From: Brevibacillus laterosporus
GTDB taxonomy: Bacteria; Bacillota; Bacilli; Brevibacillales; Brevibacillaceae
Assembly: GCA_007833815.1 (NCBI GenBank)
Contig: CP033464.1
Location: 864,501 to 928,500, forward strand
Direction: 5' to 3'
DNA length: 64,000 bases
Of the stretch, positions 24,537 to 31,390 are shown one piece after another; positions within the stretch are counted from its first letter, which is position 1, and each line of letters starts with the position of its first letter. The position numbers were made by a program, and so were the translations under genes. The notes below the pieces were generated by a model, which searched no databases, was not told where the DNA came from, and worked only from the letters and a program-made list of their open reading frames with translations.

Positions 24537-24725
24537 GAGGGATGAAGACGTTATGATGGCATCTATTAGTCGTATCGTGAATTTTTCATCTAGGGTGGCG
24601 CTATGGAAGTGTTCAGCCCCATATTGGAACAAGCACATGCTGAATGGATGTAAACTATCCCCCTTCCAAGAAGCTATTTCAGTCATCATGAAACAAAAAA
24701 AGCCATCCATGTAGGATAGCTTACT
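24537..24725. repeat. Repeat element R1, copy 2
   Basis: Second copy of the element at 23704-23885, including the terminator-like tail GCCATCCATGTAGGATAGC. The two copies flank the secreted protein gene at 23907-24356. Confidence 0.6.
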
Positions 24726-24732
24726 TTATAAA

Positions 24733-25220
24733 CAAATTCTTAATGGTATTATACAAAAGGTTAACTATAAAATTTCAACACATAAAGAACCACTAGTCCA
24801 CAACTTTCTTATACAGACCAACAGATAAGTAAAGTAGAGGCTAACATTCAAAAATATTTCATGCTCTTTGAGAGAGACAAGGTTTCTTCTTATATCGTTA
24901 AAGAGAAGCTTGCGCTGTATGAAAGGGAACTTGCAACCCTCAAAAAAACAAAGGAAACCGTCACATATGAATTATCCAAACCTACGATAAGAGAGGTTTC
25001 GGTAGATCAGATACAAAACATTCTTACTAATTTCTCACAGGTACTTTTTAACGTATCACCTGAGAGACAAAAAGATTTACTGCACTCGATTATCAATCGT
25101 ATTACAATAAAATTTTCTAACAATATTAAAGAGCGTTGTATCGAGAACATTGAGTTGTTCTTCGATACATCTCTCCCCATAAACCTTGTGCCTATTTATG
25201 GTATGGTTCCCCCCGACTAA
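24733..25220 (+). pseudogene. C-terminal fragment of a large serine recombinase, ending in rlmH
   Basis: The last ~130 residues of a large serine recombinase: coiled-coil (VEANIQKYFMLFERDKVSSY; ALYERELATLKKTKETVTYE) followed by LLHSIINRITIKFSNN. Upstream sequence (ILNGIIQKVNYKIS) belongs to the same protein but in another frame, so there is a frameshift near 24815. The catalytic domain is missing. The last codons ([10 protein letters not shown]) overlap the 3' end of rlmH by 29 bp on the opposite strand. That is what is expected if the element integrated at the rlmH 3' end, as SCC elements do. Confidence 0.75.
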
Positions 25221-25671
25221 TCCGAAACGCCCGATAAACCTGCTCCACCAGCACCAACCGCATCAATTGATGAGGAAACGTCATCTTAGAAAATGACAAC
25301 TGCGCATCCGCCCGCTTCAACACCTCATCTGCCAGCCCCAGCGAACCGCCAATCACAAACGCCACCTGACTACGTCCGTGCAGCGCCAGCCTGTCCATTT
25401 CACTAGATAGCTTTTCAGATGACCACATCTGCCCTTCAATAGCCAGCGCAATCACATAATGATCCTGCTTAATATGCGCTAATATCCGCTCGCCTTCTTT
25501 GCGTTTCACCTGCTCCATTTCCGTTGCACTTAGTTCTTCTGGAGCTTTCTCATCGCTTACTTCGACGACATTCATCTTGCAATAAGCCGTCAGACGCTTC
25601 GTATACTCGGCGATGCCTTCTTTTAAATACTTCTCTTTTAGCTTCCCGACCGTAATAATCGTAATTTGCAC
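25192..25671 (-). CDS. rlmH: 23S rRNA pseudouridine-1915 N3-methyltransferase
   Basis: Full-length (159 aa) SPOUT methyltransferase that methylates pseudouridine 1915 in helix 69 of 23S rRNA in assembled 70S ribosomes, using S-adenosylmethionine. Visible hallmarks: N-terminal [21 protein letters not shown]-loop segment [18 protein letters not shown], and the C-terminal trefoil-knot block [20 protein letters not shown] followed by ISRGEPYHK. The 3' end of this gene is the SCC attachment site in staphylococci. Here too a serine-recombinase remnant abuts it, while the coding sequence itself stays complete. Confidence 0.97.
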   Translation of the reverse strand: MQITIITVGKLKEKYLKEGIAEYTKRLTAYCKMNVVEVSDEKAPEELSATEMEQVKRKEGERILAHIKQDHYVIALAIEGQMWSSEKLSSEMDRLALHGRSQVAFVIGGSLGLADEVLKRADAQLSFSKMTFPHQLMRLVLVEQVYRAFRISRGEPYHK

Positions 25672-25676
25672 TTCTC

Positions 25677-25910
25677 CTACATTCCCTTCACATGCAATAA
25701 CACAATTTTGCCTGGTTGATTACATTCCATGCAGGTAGATGAGATTTCCCCTAGTTCTACTTCGTCCACTGAAAACGTATCTGGCGCAACGTCGTGATAA
25801 TTTACGTAATCATCTAGCTCGACTTCTATATGCTCCATACAGCTCACACGTATTGGATGCTCTTCGTGAAGTGGTGTTTCTTTTCCCTGAATAACGATTG
25901 TTTTTGCCAT
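25677..25910 (-). CDS. CxxH/CxxC motif protein (small zinc-binding type)
   Basis: 77 residues. [17 protein letters not shown] carries C-x-x-H and [16 protein letters not shown] carries C-x-x-C. This is the layout of the CxxH/CxxC family (BA_5709-like), found next to rlmH in many Bacillales. A zinc site formed by these four ligands is expected. It has an extra ~20-residue N-terminus compared with the minimal family pattern. It ends 5 nt before rlmH on the same strand, so the pair is an operon. Function unknown. Confidence 0.75.
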   Translation of the reverse strand: MAKTIVIQGKETPLHEEHPIRVSCMEHIEVELDDYVNYHDVAPDTFSVDEVELGEISSTCMECNQPGKIVLLHVKGM

Positions 25911-26259
25911 AATGTATTTACCCTCGCTTTATAGTAAATCGTCTCTTACTTACTCGGTTAAAAGATCGACTTTAGATTCATATACAAATTGCTTGTATTT
26001 CTCACTCTCCTAGTCTACCCCAGATGAGTACTGAATCAAAGGTGGTTGAACATAAAAAAGGAAGCTCTTTGATAAGCTGTCCCAAAAACAAAGAGGTTGG
26101 CTCTTCTTATCCAGTCAAGATATCGCCAGCAAAACGCGGATTTCCAACGTTAAAGACATCAAGACACAAAAATAGCCGGTTTTCACCATGTTAGGGGTGT
26201 AACCGGCTTTCTTTATAGCTCAAAATCCTCATCGTCTTTATATATCCATGATAATTCTA
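25911..26259. other. Intergenic region between the rlmH operon and the DUF4288 gene
   Basis: No gene. Contains a bidirectional terminator (AGCCGGTT 26174-26181 with AACCGGCT 26201-26208) that can end the DUF4288 transcript. The rest presumably holds the rlmH-operon promoter, not confidently located. Confidence 0.5.
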
Positions 26260-26679
26260 CTATTGTTCTTCTTCTCCATATAAAGCCTCAGGGTAGTACC
26301 TTTTAATAATTTCATTAGTGGTTTCTTTGTTTGTTGCATGTATAAATCTTGAGTAAACTTCTACCCCAGTTGTTAATTCCAAATCGTTAAGTTCAAAAGC
26401 ATGCAATGTACATACTAATTGATCCCTAACTTGTTCACCATAGTAATTTAGATATTCATGTTCGGCCTTTTTTGCATATTCTTCTGCCAATTTACAGGCT
26501 TGTTCTATGTCTGTAGCTTTAACTACTATGATGCTTTCTTCAAAAAGTTTATTCTCTTTACTTACATAATAGTCTGCATTTATTTTATCAGGAAGTGGAC
26601 CCCCTGAGTGAATAGATTCAAAAAGAACTTTTACTGAATACCATTTCATTCGGCATTCATTCGACAAAACATTTTCCAT
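26260..26679 (-). CDS. DUF4288 protein, candidate immunity protein
   Basis: 139 residues from ATG 26679, which has GAGAGGAG 8 nt upstream. Characteristic DUF4288 blocks: MKWYSVKVLFESIHSGG, FEESIIVVKATDIEQACKLA, EEYAKKAEHEYLNYYGEQV and TTGVEVYSRFI. It lacks a signal peptide and so should be cytosolic. It lies directly downstream of a secreted toxin-like gene on the same strand, the order typical of toxin-immunity pairs. DUF4288 has no established biochemical role known to me, so the immunity function is inference. Confidence 0.8.
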   Translation of the reverse strand: MENVLSNECRMKWYSVKVLFESIHSGGPLPDKINADYYVSKENKLFEESIIVVKATDIEQACKLAEEYAKKAEHEYLNYYGEQVRDQLVCTLHAFELNDLELTTGVEVYSRFIHATNKETTNEIIKRYYPEALYGEEEQ

Positions 26680-26728
26680 ACAAATCTCTCCTCTCGTAAC
26701 TAACAACTTTTAGGTATATTAAAGTAAA

Positions 26729-26753
26729 ACCCACCCTAAATTCTAGAGTGGGT
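26729..26753 (-). terminator. Terminator between toxin-like gene and DUF4288 gene
   Basis: ACCCACTCTA/TAGGGTGGGT stem (one wobble) then a T-rich tract on the minus strand. It would reduce, or separate, downstream gene expression. Confidence 0.65.
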
Positions 26754-26769
26754 ATAAGCAACACCATTA

Positions 26770-27252
26770 TTACTTATCGAATCGTTTATCTGTCAATAGT
26801 TTTTTAGCCTTTTTCGCATTTTTATCCCCACGTTGAGCTGCTGATTCAATTTCATCTAACGTTTTATCTAGCCATTCAGTAGGGAATTCTCTTCTAATGG
26901 ATCCTTTTTTCTTAGATGAAATTATATCATCAGCTGTATCTGCTTTGAACCACGATTGGAATACATCATAAAGCCATGATCCTGCATAATAAATGGCACC
27001 ACCAATTGCAATAGCTCCTGTAGCTAAAAGGGCAACTTCTCCGACACCAGGGATAGCATAAACTGCTACTACTGCTGGTACCCCTTGTGGTTTAGAAGCT
27101 GGTTTACTTACAGGTACTCTTGTAACTGTCTTTTTAGAATGAGAAGACATTTTTTCTTGGGCAAATGCGCTACTTGCTGGAGCTATAGCACCCCCTAGAA
27201 ACCCAACAGTAGTTAAAATTGCAATACCTTTAATTATTTTTTTGTTTATCAT
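26770..27252 (-). CDS. Secreted polymorphic-toxin-like protein
   Basis: 160 residues. A signal peptide covers 1-31 (MINKKIIKGIAILTTVGFLG, cleavage after AFA). A Pro/Ser/Lys linker is followed by a Gly/Ala-rich hydrophobic segment (IPGVGEVALLATGAIAIGG), like the pre-toxin segments of polymorphic toxins. The C-terminal domain of about 50 residues (KKGSIRREFPTEWLDKTLDE; RGDKNAKKAKKLLTDKRFDK) is basic and resembles tails that recur at the C-termini of polymorphic toxins. No catalytic motif can be named with certainty. With DUF4288 next to it, this is a candidate small secreted bacteriocin-like toxin. Confidence 0.65.
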   Translation of the reverse strand: MINKKIIKGIAILTTVGFLGGAIAPASSAFAQEKMSSHSKKTVTRVPVSKPASKPQGVPAVVAVYAIPGVGEVALLATGAIAIGGAIYYAGSWLYDVFQSWFKADTADDIISSKKKGSIRREFPTEWLDKTLDEIESAAQRGDKNAKKAKKLLTDKRFDK

Positions 27253-27741
27253 AAATCATTTCCTCTTTTTCATATATTTCAAATATACGGATATATTACT
27301 ATACTAACTATAAATTTACAATATTATCCATAAAATAAAACGATTAGGTAGCAAAAAACCTCTAATCAGTTCGATTTGGAAAAGAGGGTATTTTAATTTA
27401 ACAGTTAGGATTAGTGGCGTAGAGAATGACGAAGGTTTATTTAATGAGCCTATACTTACTTCCACATCTCGATAATAAGCATTACGGGGTACCGCCACAT
27501 GCCCATCAAGCTAAGGAAAATGCTACCTCCTCAAAACAAAAAAGGGGCTGTCTCAAAAGTCAATTTTTTGACTGAAAGACACCCCTAATTTTAAAATCCT
27601 TGATAAGCGGATGTAGCCTTTTTTCGTGCTTTGCCATACGGGGCATTTCATTTTGCAAAAAAAAAATAAGATGTGAACCGAACTTTTTTTCGATAAAAAG
27701 ACAATATAGTGTGTAAGCTGCTTATTCAGGAGGGGCCCTCT
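27253..27741. other. Intergenic region with a long hairpin
   Basis: No gene. A hairpin at 27542-27586 (AGGGGCTGTCT with AGACACCCCT; inner arms AAGTCAATT and TTGACT) resembles either a terminator or the outer end of an IS (GGGGCTGTCTCAAAAGTC). The rest is A/T-rich with poly-A and poly-T tracts. Confidence 0.45.
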
Positions 27742-27889
27742 GAATGGAAAATGAAGAATATACCAATTACTAATAAAAATGAAAGAGGGTGAAGAACAGG
27801 CGTTTCATACGATGTACGATGCCACCTTTCATCGCAAAAACTTTGGGAATCTCCCACTGGAAAGGATGGAAGAGATCAATGACTATTGA
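27742..27889 (+). pseudogene. Remnant of a small ECF sigma-like gene
   Basis: ATG 27742 has AGGAGG upstream but stops after nine codons. A second frame from ATG 27779 reads KEGEEQAFHTMYDATFHRKN, reminiscent of an ECF sigma N-terminus, and ends at TGA 27887-27889 overlapping the next ATG. This looks like a sigma gene reduced by internal deletion and frameshift, upstream of what resembles its anti-sigma-like partner. Tentative. Confidence 0.3.
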
Positions 27890-28013
27890 ACGCAAAATCC
27901 GTGAACATCTGCACGAAGAGGCAGAAACGATGGAGTGTCCGCCGGCCATTTCCAAACGAATAGAACAATCCTATTCTCACTATTTGCAACAAAAAGGAGC
28001 GAATTCACTATGA
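27879..28013 (+). CDS. 44-residue protein coupled to the following gene
   Basis: ATG 27879 has AAGGATGG upstream. The product is charged and helical (MTIERKIREHLHEEAETMEC; PPAISKRIEQSYSHYLQQKG). Its TGA overlaps the ATG of the next gene (ATGA), so they are translationally coupled. The N-terminal pattern resembles the cytoplasmic start of anti-sigma proteins whose membrane part would be the next ORF. It may be one protein split by a frameshift, or two coupled subunits. Confidence 0.5.
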   Translation: MTIERKIREHLHEEAETMECPPAISKRIEQSYSHYLQQKGANSL

Positions 28014-28909
28014 AAAAACGATTAATTGGTGGAATGGTTGCTGCTGCGATTTTGATTCCAACCGCGGCATTTGCGGCCCCTGCCGTGATTGAAATGCTTA
28101 CTCGAGTACCAATGACTTCAGAACAAGTCAAGGTGGATGAGGTTGGTAAAGCAACACTGGAGAAGCTGTATCTCGCATTTCCCGAAACAAAATCGTTTGA
28201 GATTGTCGATGCAAGCAACGTTCAAGGTGATGTATCCAAAGGGGATTTAATCAAAGTGAACCAAACAAGCATCGTCCTACAGGAAAAAGGAGGAACCGGC
28301 AAAAAGATTACCCTCCATACAAACGGTAGTACGGGTGAGATTGAACACGTGATTCAAGAGAATTGGGAGCCTAAGGAGAAGTCACTCATTACTTTAACCG
28401 ATCAGGAAATCAAAGCGAAGGTAAATGATCTCATTGATAAAATGTATGGCAACATCGAAGAGTACGAGGTTGCTATTGAGCAAATGGAGAACCCGGATCA
28501 AAAAACGTTTATGTTGAATTACACCGAAAAGGGATCAAAAACACCGTTCTACCAGGTATTTGTTCAGGGCAATACAATCAGTGTTTCTATGATCGGAGGT
28601 GGACCTACAGCACCGGCGAATTCGGATTTTAATGGACCTGCTGCAAACTACCTGAATAATGAAGAATTGTTTAAATTACTGGGAATGGATGCTTCCACAT
28701 TGAAAAAGGAATTGGATACAGGTAAATCCATTTTCGACATTGCGGCCACTAAAAATGTTTCGAGGCAACAGGTGCTTGACGTCATCATTGAAGCCGAAAC
28801 GAAATCTCAAATAGAATTTAATCAAAAAAATGGATTCACAACAAATTCCAATCTTAAGAATGATCTAAATAAAAAGGTAGAACATGTACTTAATGATTCG
28901 AAAAAATAA
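28010..28909 (+). CDS. Exported protein with PepSY-like repeats
   Basis: 299 residues from ATG 28010. N-terminus MKKRLIGGMVAAAILIPTAA is a signal or membrane anchor. Two units follow with the pattern 'helix - PETKSFEIVDAS - strands - HTNGSTGEIEHV', close to the ~70-residue repeats in the BlaI/M56 locus 2-5 kb downstream (PETKSYEI... SKTGQV). The C-terminal ~90 residues are helical (LLGMDASTLKKELDTGKSIF, a DxxTLxxxLxxGKS pattern). An extracytoplasmic regulatory or sensing role is suggested by the coupled upstream ORF; there is no direct evidence. Confidence 0.7.
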   Translation: MKKRLIGGMVAAAILIPTAAFAAPAVIEMLTRVPMTSEQVKVDEVGKATLEKLYLAFPETKSFEIVDASNVQGDVSKGDLIKVNQTSIVLQEKGGTGKKITLHTNGSTGEIEHVIQENWEPKEKSLITLTDQEIKAKVNDLIDKMYGNIEEYEVAIEQMENPDQKTFMLNYTEKGSKTPFYQVFVQGNTISVSMIGGGPTAPANSDFNGPAANYLNNEELFKLLGMDASTLKKELDTGKSIFDIAATKNVSRQQVLDVIIEAETKSQIEFNQKNGFTTNSNLKNDLNKKVEHVLNDSKK

Positions 28910-28985
28910 CGAACCTTGTTTTCCATCGTAATAAATCTGACCGAGGGACAGTTTGGGATTGTCCAAAGGTCAACCATGCAACAAA

Positions 28986-29036
28986 AGGCGCGGGCTTCTC
29001 TCTTTGTTTCACGTAGAGAAGGGGCCCGCGCTCCTT
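28986..29036 (+). terminator. GC-rich terminator
   Basis: GGCGCGGGCTTCTCTC pairs with GAGAAGGGGCCCGCGC, followed by TTTT. It ends the transcript of the PepSY-like gene. Confidence 0.85.
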
Positions 29037-29149
29037 TTATTTTTCAATATAATGGGTTCCATATAAAATGAAAAATAGACCTAATACGGGTACAGCCGAG
29101 ATACATGCAAAATGAGTCATAATCTTACTTTTATTTCCAAATGATGATT

Positions 29150-29290
29150 TTATCGCATTCTTAGTTTTAATAGTTCTTCATTAAATCCATACGTACTTTT
29201 TAACTTTTCTACAGCTTTACTTAAATATACGGTGTTCCATATAATGATGCCATTTATGAGAATGCTTAATGCAATTGATCTTGGAGAGCA
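29150..29290 (-). pseudogene. C-terminal scrap of a Tn3-family transposase
   Basis: Minus-strand frame reads SIALSILINGIIIWNTVYLS then KAVEKLKSTYGFNEELLK before a stop, matching the conserved C-terminus of Tn3-family TnpA (NAxxxWNTVYL). Nothing else of the transposon is left here. Confidence 0.7.
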
Positions 29291-29338
29291 CGTTCAACTA
29301 GGGGTCACCTCACGAAACGGAAAAAATCGTACGTTAAG

Positions 29339-29779
29339 GAGCTAGTTTGGCAAATTTAGTAGGGAGTAAAAACCAACTAAAAAAAGAATTCTCATGATTA
29401 AAAACTTCCACAAAGCATCGTATCGTTTGTCAACCCTAGGATTGGTTGCTGTCATTGTTATATCTGGCGCTTCATTAGTAAATGCAAAAGCCCCTTCTCA
29501 AAATACTGTAGCTCAAAAACAAGATTCTGAGAAATTGTATGCAGGAGGTTTCAAAAAAAAATCCCAGCTTCCGAGGCTCTTGCGGACAAGAATGTGAAAG
29601 CAGCACTCGATGGAGTCTATGCTCAGTTTCCAGAAACAAAATCCTATGCGATTACAGGTGCCAGTTTTCTAGACAGAGGCGATTCTAGCTGGTATATCAT
29701 TGTGTTTAGGGATAAAGCTTCCAAAGACTCAATCACTTTTAGAATAGATGCGAAAACGGGAGAGATTATGCCCTAGAAA
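29339..29779 (+). pseudogene. Frameshifted 3' copy of the M56 sensor gene
   Basis: From 29339 (TTTGGCAAATTTAGTAGGG) the DNA matches the 3' part of the M56 gene at 32267 onward. An ORF from ATG 29394 (equivalent to the membrane segment RLSTLGLVAVIVISGASLVN) breaks in a poly-A tract near 29552: nine As here, seven in the two intact copies. The frame resumes as AALDGVYAQFPETKSY and ends in IDAKTGEIMP. Only one ectodomain repeat is kept. Confidence 0.85.
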
Positions 29780-29808
29780 AAAGAAGATAACCTGTGAAAA
29801 AGAATGGG

Positions 29809-29863
29809 TTGACATTTTAGGATTACGAATGTAATATACACATAAGGATTACTTATGTAATCC
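29809..29863 (+). promoter_or_regulatory. Promoter with two BlaI-type operators, secreted repeat protein
   Basis: TTGACA (29809-29814), 17-nt spacer, TAATAT (29832-29837). Dyad 1 GATTACGAATGTAAT (29821-29835) overlaps spacer and -10. Dyad 2 GGATTACTTATGTAATCC (29846-29863) covers the start region. Both share ATTAC-N4-GTAAT with the dyad at the BlaI gene's own promoter. Confidence 0.8.
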
Positions 29864-29893
29864 GAAAATACATGAACTAAAAGGAGAATTGGT

Positions 29894-30709
29894 ATGAAAA
29901 AAAACCTTAAAAAAACATCCGTACGTTTGACAGCTTTAGGATTGGTCACTGCGATCGCCCTATCTGGTGGTTTACTAGTAAGTGCACATGAAAATCCAAC
30001 TCAAAATACTGTAGCTCAAAAACAAGATTCTGAGAAATTGTATGCAGGAGGTTTCAAAAAAATCCCAGTTTCCGAGGCTCTTGCGGACAAGAATGTGAAA
30101 GCAGCACTCGATGGAGTCTATGCTCAGTTTCCAGAAACAAAATCCTATGAGATTAGTGTTTATCAAGATGTGGATTCAAGCGAGCAGTATACTATTAGAC
30201 TTAATGAAGGTGCTTTTCAATTTTCAGTAGATTTGAAAACAGGGAAAGTTATCGATAGCATACGATCATTGGCAGCTTCCGAGGCTCTTGCGGACAAGTA
30301 TGTGAAAGCAGCACTCGATAGAGTCTATGCTCAGTTTCCAGAAACAAAATCCTATGCGATTGAAGCCAGTTTTCTAGACAGAGGTGATTCTAGCTGGTAT
30401 AACATTACGTTAAGTGATAAAGATTTCAAAAATTATTTCACTGTTGCAGTAGATTCGAAAACAGGGCAAGTTAGCTATACGGTACAATCATTGAAGGCTT
30501 CTGAAGTTCTTTCAAACGAGAATGTAAAATCCGGGGTAGATAAAATGCATGCCTTGAAACCAGAAACAAAATCCTATGAGATTACAGAAGCCAGTGTTAC
30601 GGAAAACAATTTTTATGTCAGCTATCACATTACGTTAAGTGATAAAGATTCCGAAGATAGTATCGTTTTTTCAATAGATGGGAAAACGGGAGAGCTTATT
30701 GGATACTGA
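29894..30709 (+). CDS. Secreted soluble copy of the M56 sensor ectodomain
   Basis: 271 residues; AAAGGAG precedes ATG 29894. Signal peptide (about 1-31, LTALGLVTAIALSGGLLVSA) is followed by a short linker and three ~70-residue repeats, each beginning ASEALADK/SEVLSNEN, continuing PETKSY[EA]I and closing with a [DS]SKTGQV/DGKTGEL turn. The repeats are PepSY-like. From NTVAQKQDSEKLYAGGFKKI to the C-terminus it matches the ectodomain of the M56 protein at 31391 with only a few substitutions, although the signal region differs. A soluble decoy, ligand-binding or inhibitor role is plausible. BlaI-type dyads at its promoter tie it to that regulator. Confidence 0.8.
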   Translation: MKKNLKKTSVRLTALGLVTAIALSGGLLVSAHENPTQNTVAQKQDSEKLYAGGFKKIPVSEALADKNVKAALDGVYAQFPETKSYEISVYQDVDSSEQYTIRLNEGAFQFSVDLKTGKVIDSIRSLAASEALADKYVKAALDRVYAQFPETKSYAIEASFLDRGDSSWYNITLSDKDFKNYFTVAVDSKTGQVSYTVQSLKASEVLSNENVKSGVDKMHALKPETKSYEITEASVTENNFYVSYHITLSDKDSEDSIVFSIDGKTGELIGY

Positions 30710-30864
30710 TAAAAAACTCTCCACTTAAAATGAAGTGCACCCCTTATAGTAGAATAGGAAAAACTCCTTGGAAATCCGATTCAAGGGGTGCATTTTTGTT
30801 TAACAGCAACAAGCGCCCGAAATGTAAGCTCCCATCCAAGTGGCGAAATATGACTCAACAGATC
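30001..30864 (+). repeat. Segmental duplication, copy 1 (about 0.86 kb)
   Basis: Nearly identical to 32423-33286. It covers the sensor ectodomain coding region, the stop codon and the following terminator, with a handful of base differences and one inserted T. The boundary lies just after the signal-peptide region upstream and at AACAGATC downstream. Confidence 0.9.
30736..30797 (+). terminator. Terminator after the secreted repeat protein
   Basis: TGCACCCCTT (30736-30745) pairs with AAGGGGTGCA (30783-30792) and is followed by TTTTT. The same hairpin ends the M56 gene. Confidence 0.8.
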
Positions 30865-30898
30865 GTATGTTTTGCGCTTTTTGTTGGTATGACCCCGG

Positions 30899-30952
30899 TT
30901 GACACCTGTAGATTACGGGTATAGTATAAACAAAATGATTACATTTGTAATT
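30899..30952 (+). promoter_or_regulatory. Promoter and BlaI-type operator of the BlaI/M56 operon
   Basis: TTGACA (30899-30904), 17-nt spacer, TAGTAT (30922-30927). The dyad ATTACA-TT-TGTAAT (30938-30951) lies just downstream of the -10. A GATTAC half site lies in the spacer. The arrangement predicts autorepression. Confidence 0.8.
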
Positions 30953-30974
30953 ATAAAAAAGAGGGTGAGAGTGT

Positions 30975-31358
30975 ATGACAGAACGTCCGAAAATTTCTGA
31001 TTCAGAATGGGAAGTAATGAAAATCCTGTGGTCAAAAAAATCACCTCAAACAGCTAACGATATTATCAAAGCTCTTGAGGGACACAAGGATTGGATGCCA
31101 AAAACAATACGAACGCTAATCAATCGATTGGTTCAGAAAAACGCGATATCCTATCACCAAGATAAAGGCAGGGGCTATTTCTACTATCCCGTGGTTTCTC
31201 AGGATGACTATTTGCAAGTAGAAACCAAGTCTTTCCTTCAACGCCTTTATGGCGGGGCATTACAACCATTGCTTGTGAACTTCTTGAAAGACGAGAAATT
31301 GTCCAAAGAGGAGATCAGTGAACTAAAAAACATCCTTGATAATAAGAAAGAATCCTAG
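30975..31358 (+). CDS. BlaI/MecI-family repressor
   Basis: 127 residues. Winged-helix domain with the BlaI pattern ISDSEWEVMKILWSKKSPQT, then KTIRTLINRLVQKNAISYHQ and GRGYFYYPVVSQDDYL. The C-terminal dimerisation helices contain FLKDEKLSKEEISELKNIL. In bla/mec systems such repressors are inactivated after the M56 membrane protease senses a signal. Here the M56 gene follows 32 nt downstream in the same operon. Dyads in front of this operon and of the gene at 29894 define the probable regulon. Confidence 0.93.
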   Translation: MTERPKISDSEWEVMKILWSKKSPQTANDIIKALEGHKDWMPKTIRTLINRLVQKNAISYHQDKGRGYFYYPVVSQDDYLQVETKSFLQRLYGGALQPLLVNFLKDEKLSKEEISELKNILDNKKES

Positions 31359-31390
31359 CTAAGGACGGAACGAAGAAAGGAAAGATAAGC

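Noticed and set aside
24498-24710. Minus-strand 70-codon frame
   Set aside because: It lies within repeat R1 copy 2 and is not open in copy 1; it lacks a start site signal.
27316-27498. Minus-strand 60-codon frame
   Set aside because: No ribosome-binding site and no protein-like pattern; it lies in the region upstream of the toxin-like gene.
30730-30924. Plus-strand 64-codon frames after both repeat proteins (also 33152-33346)
   Set aside because: They read through the long-loop terminator hairpins; the similarity between the two comes from the segmental duplication, not from coding constraint.
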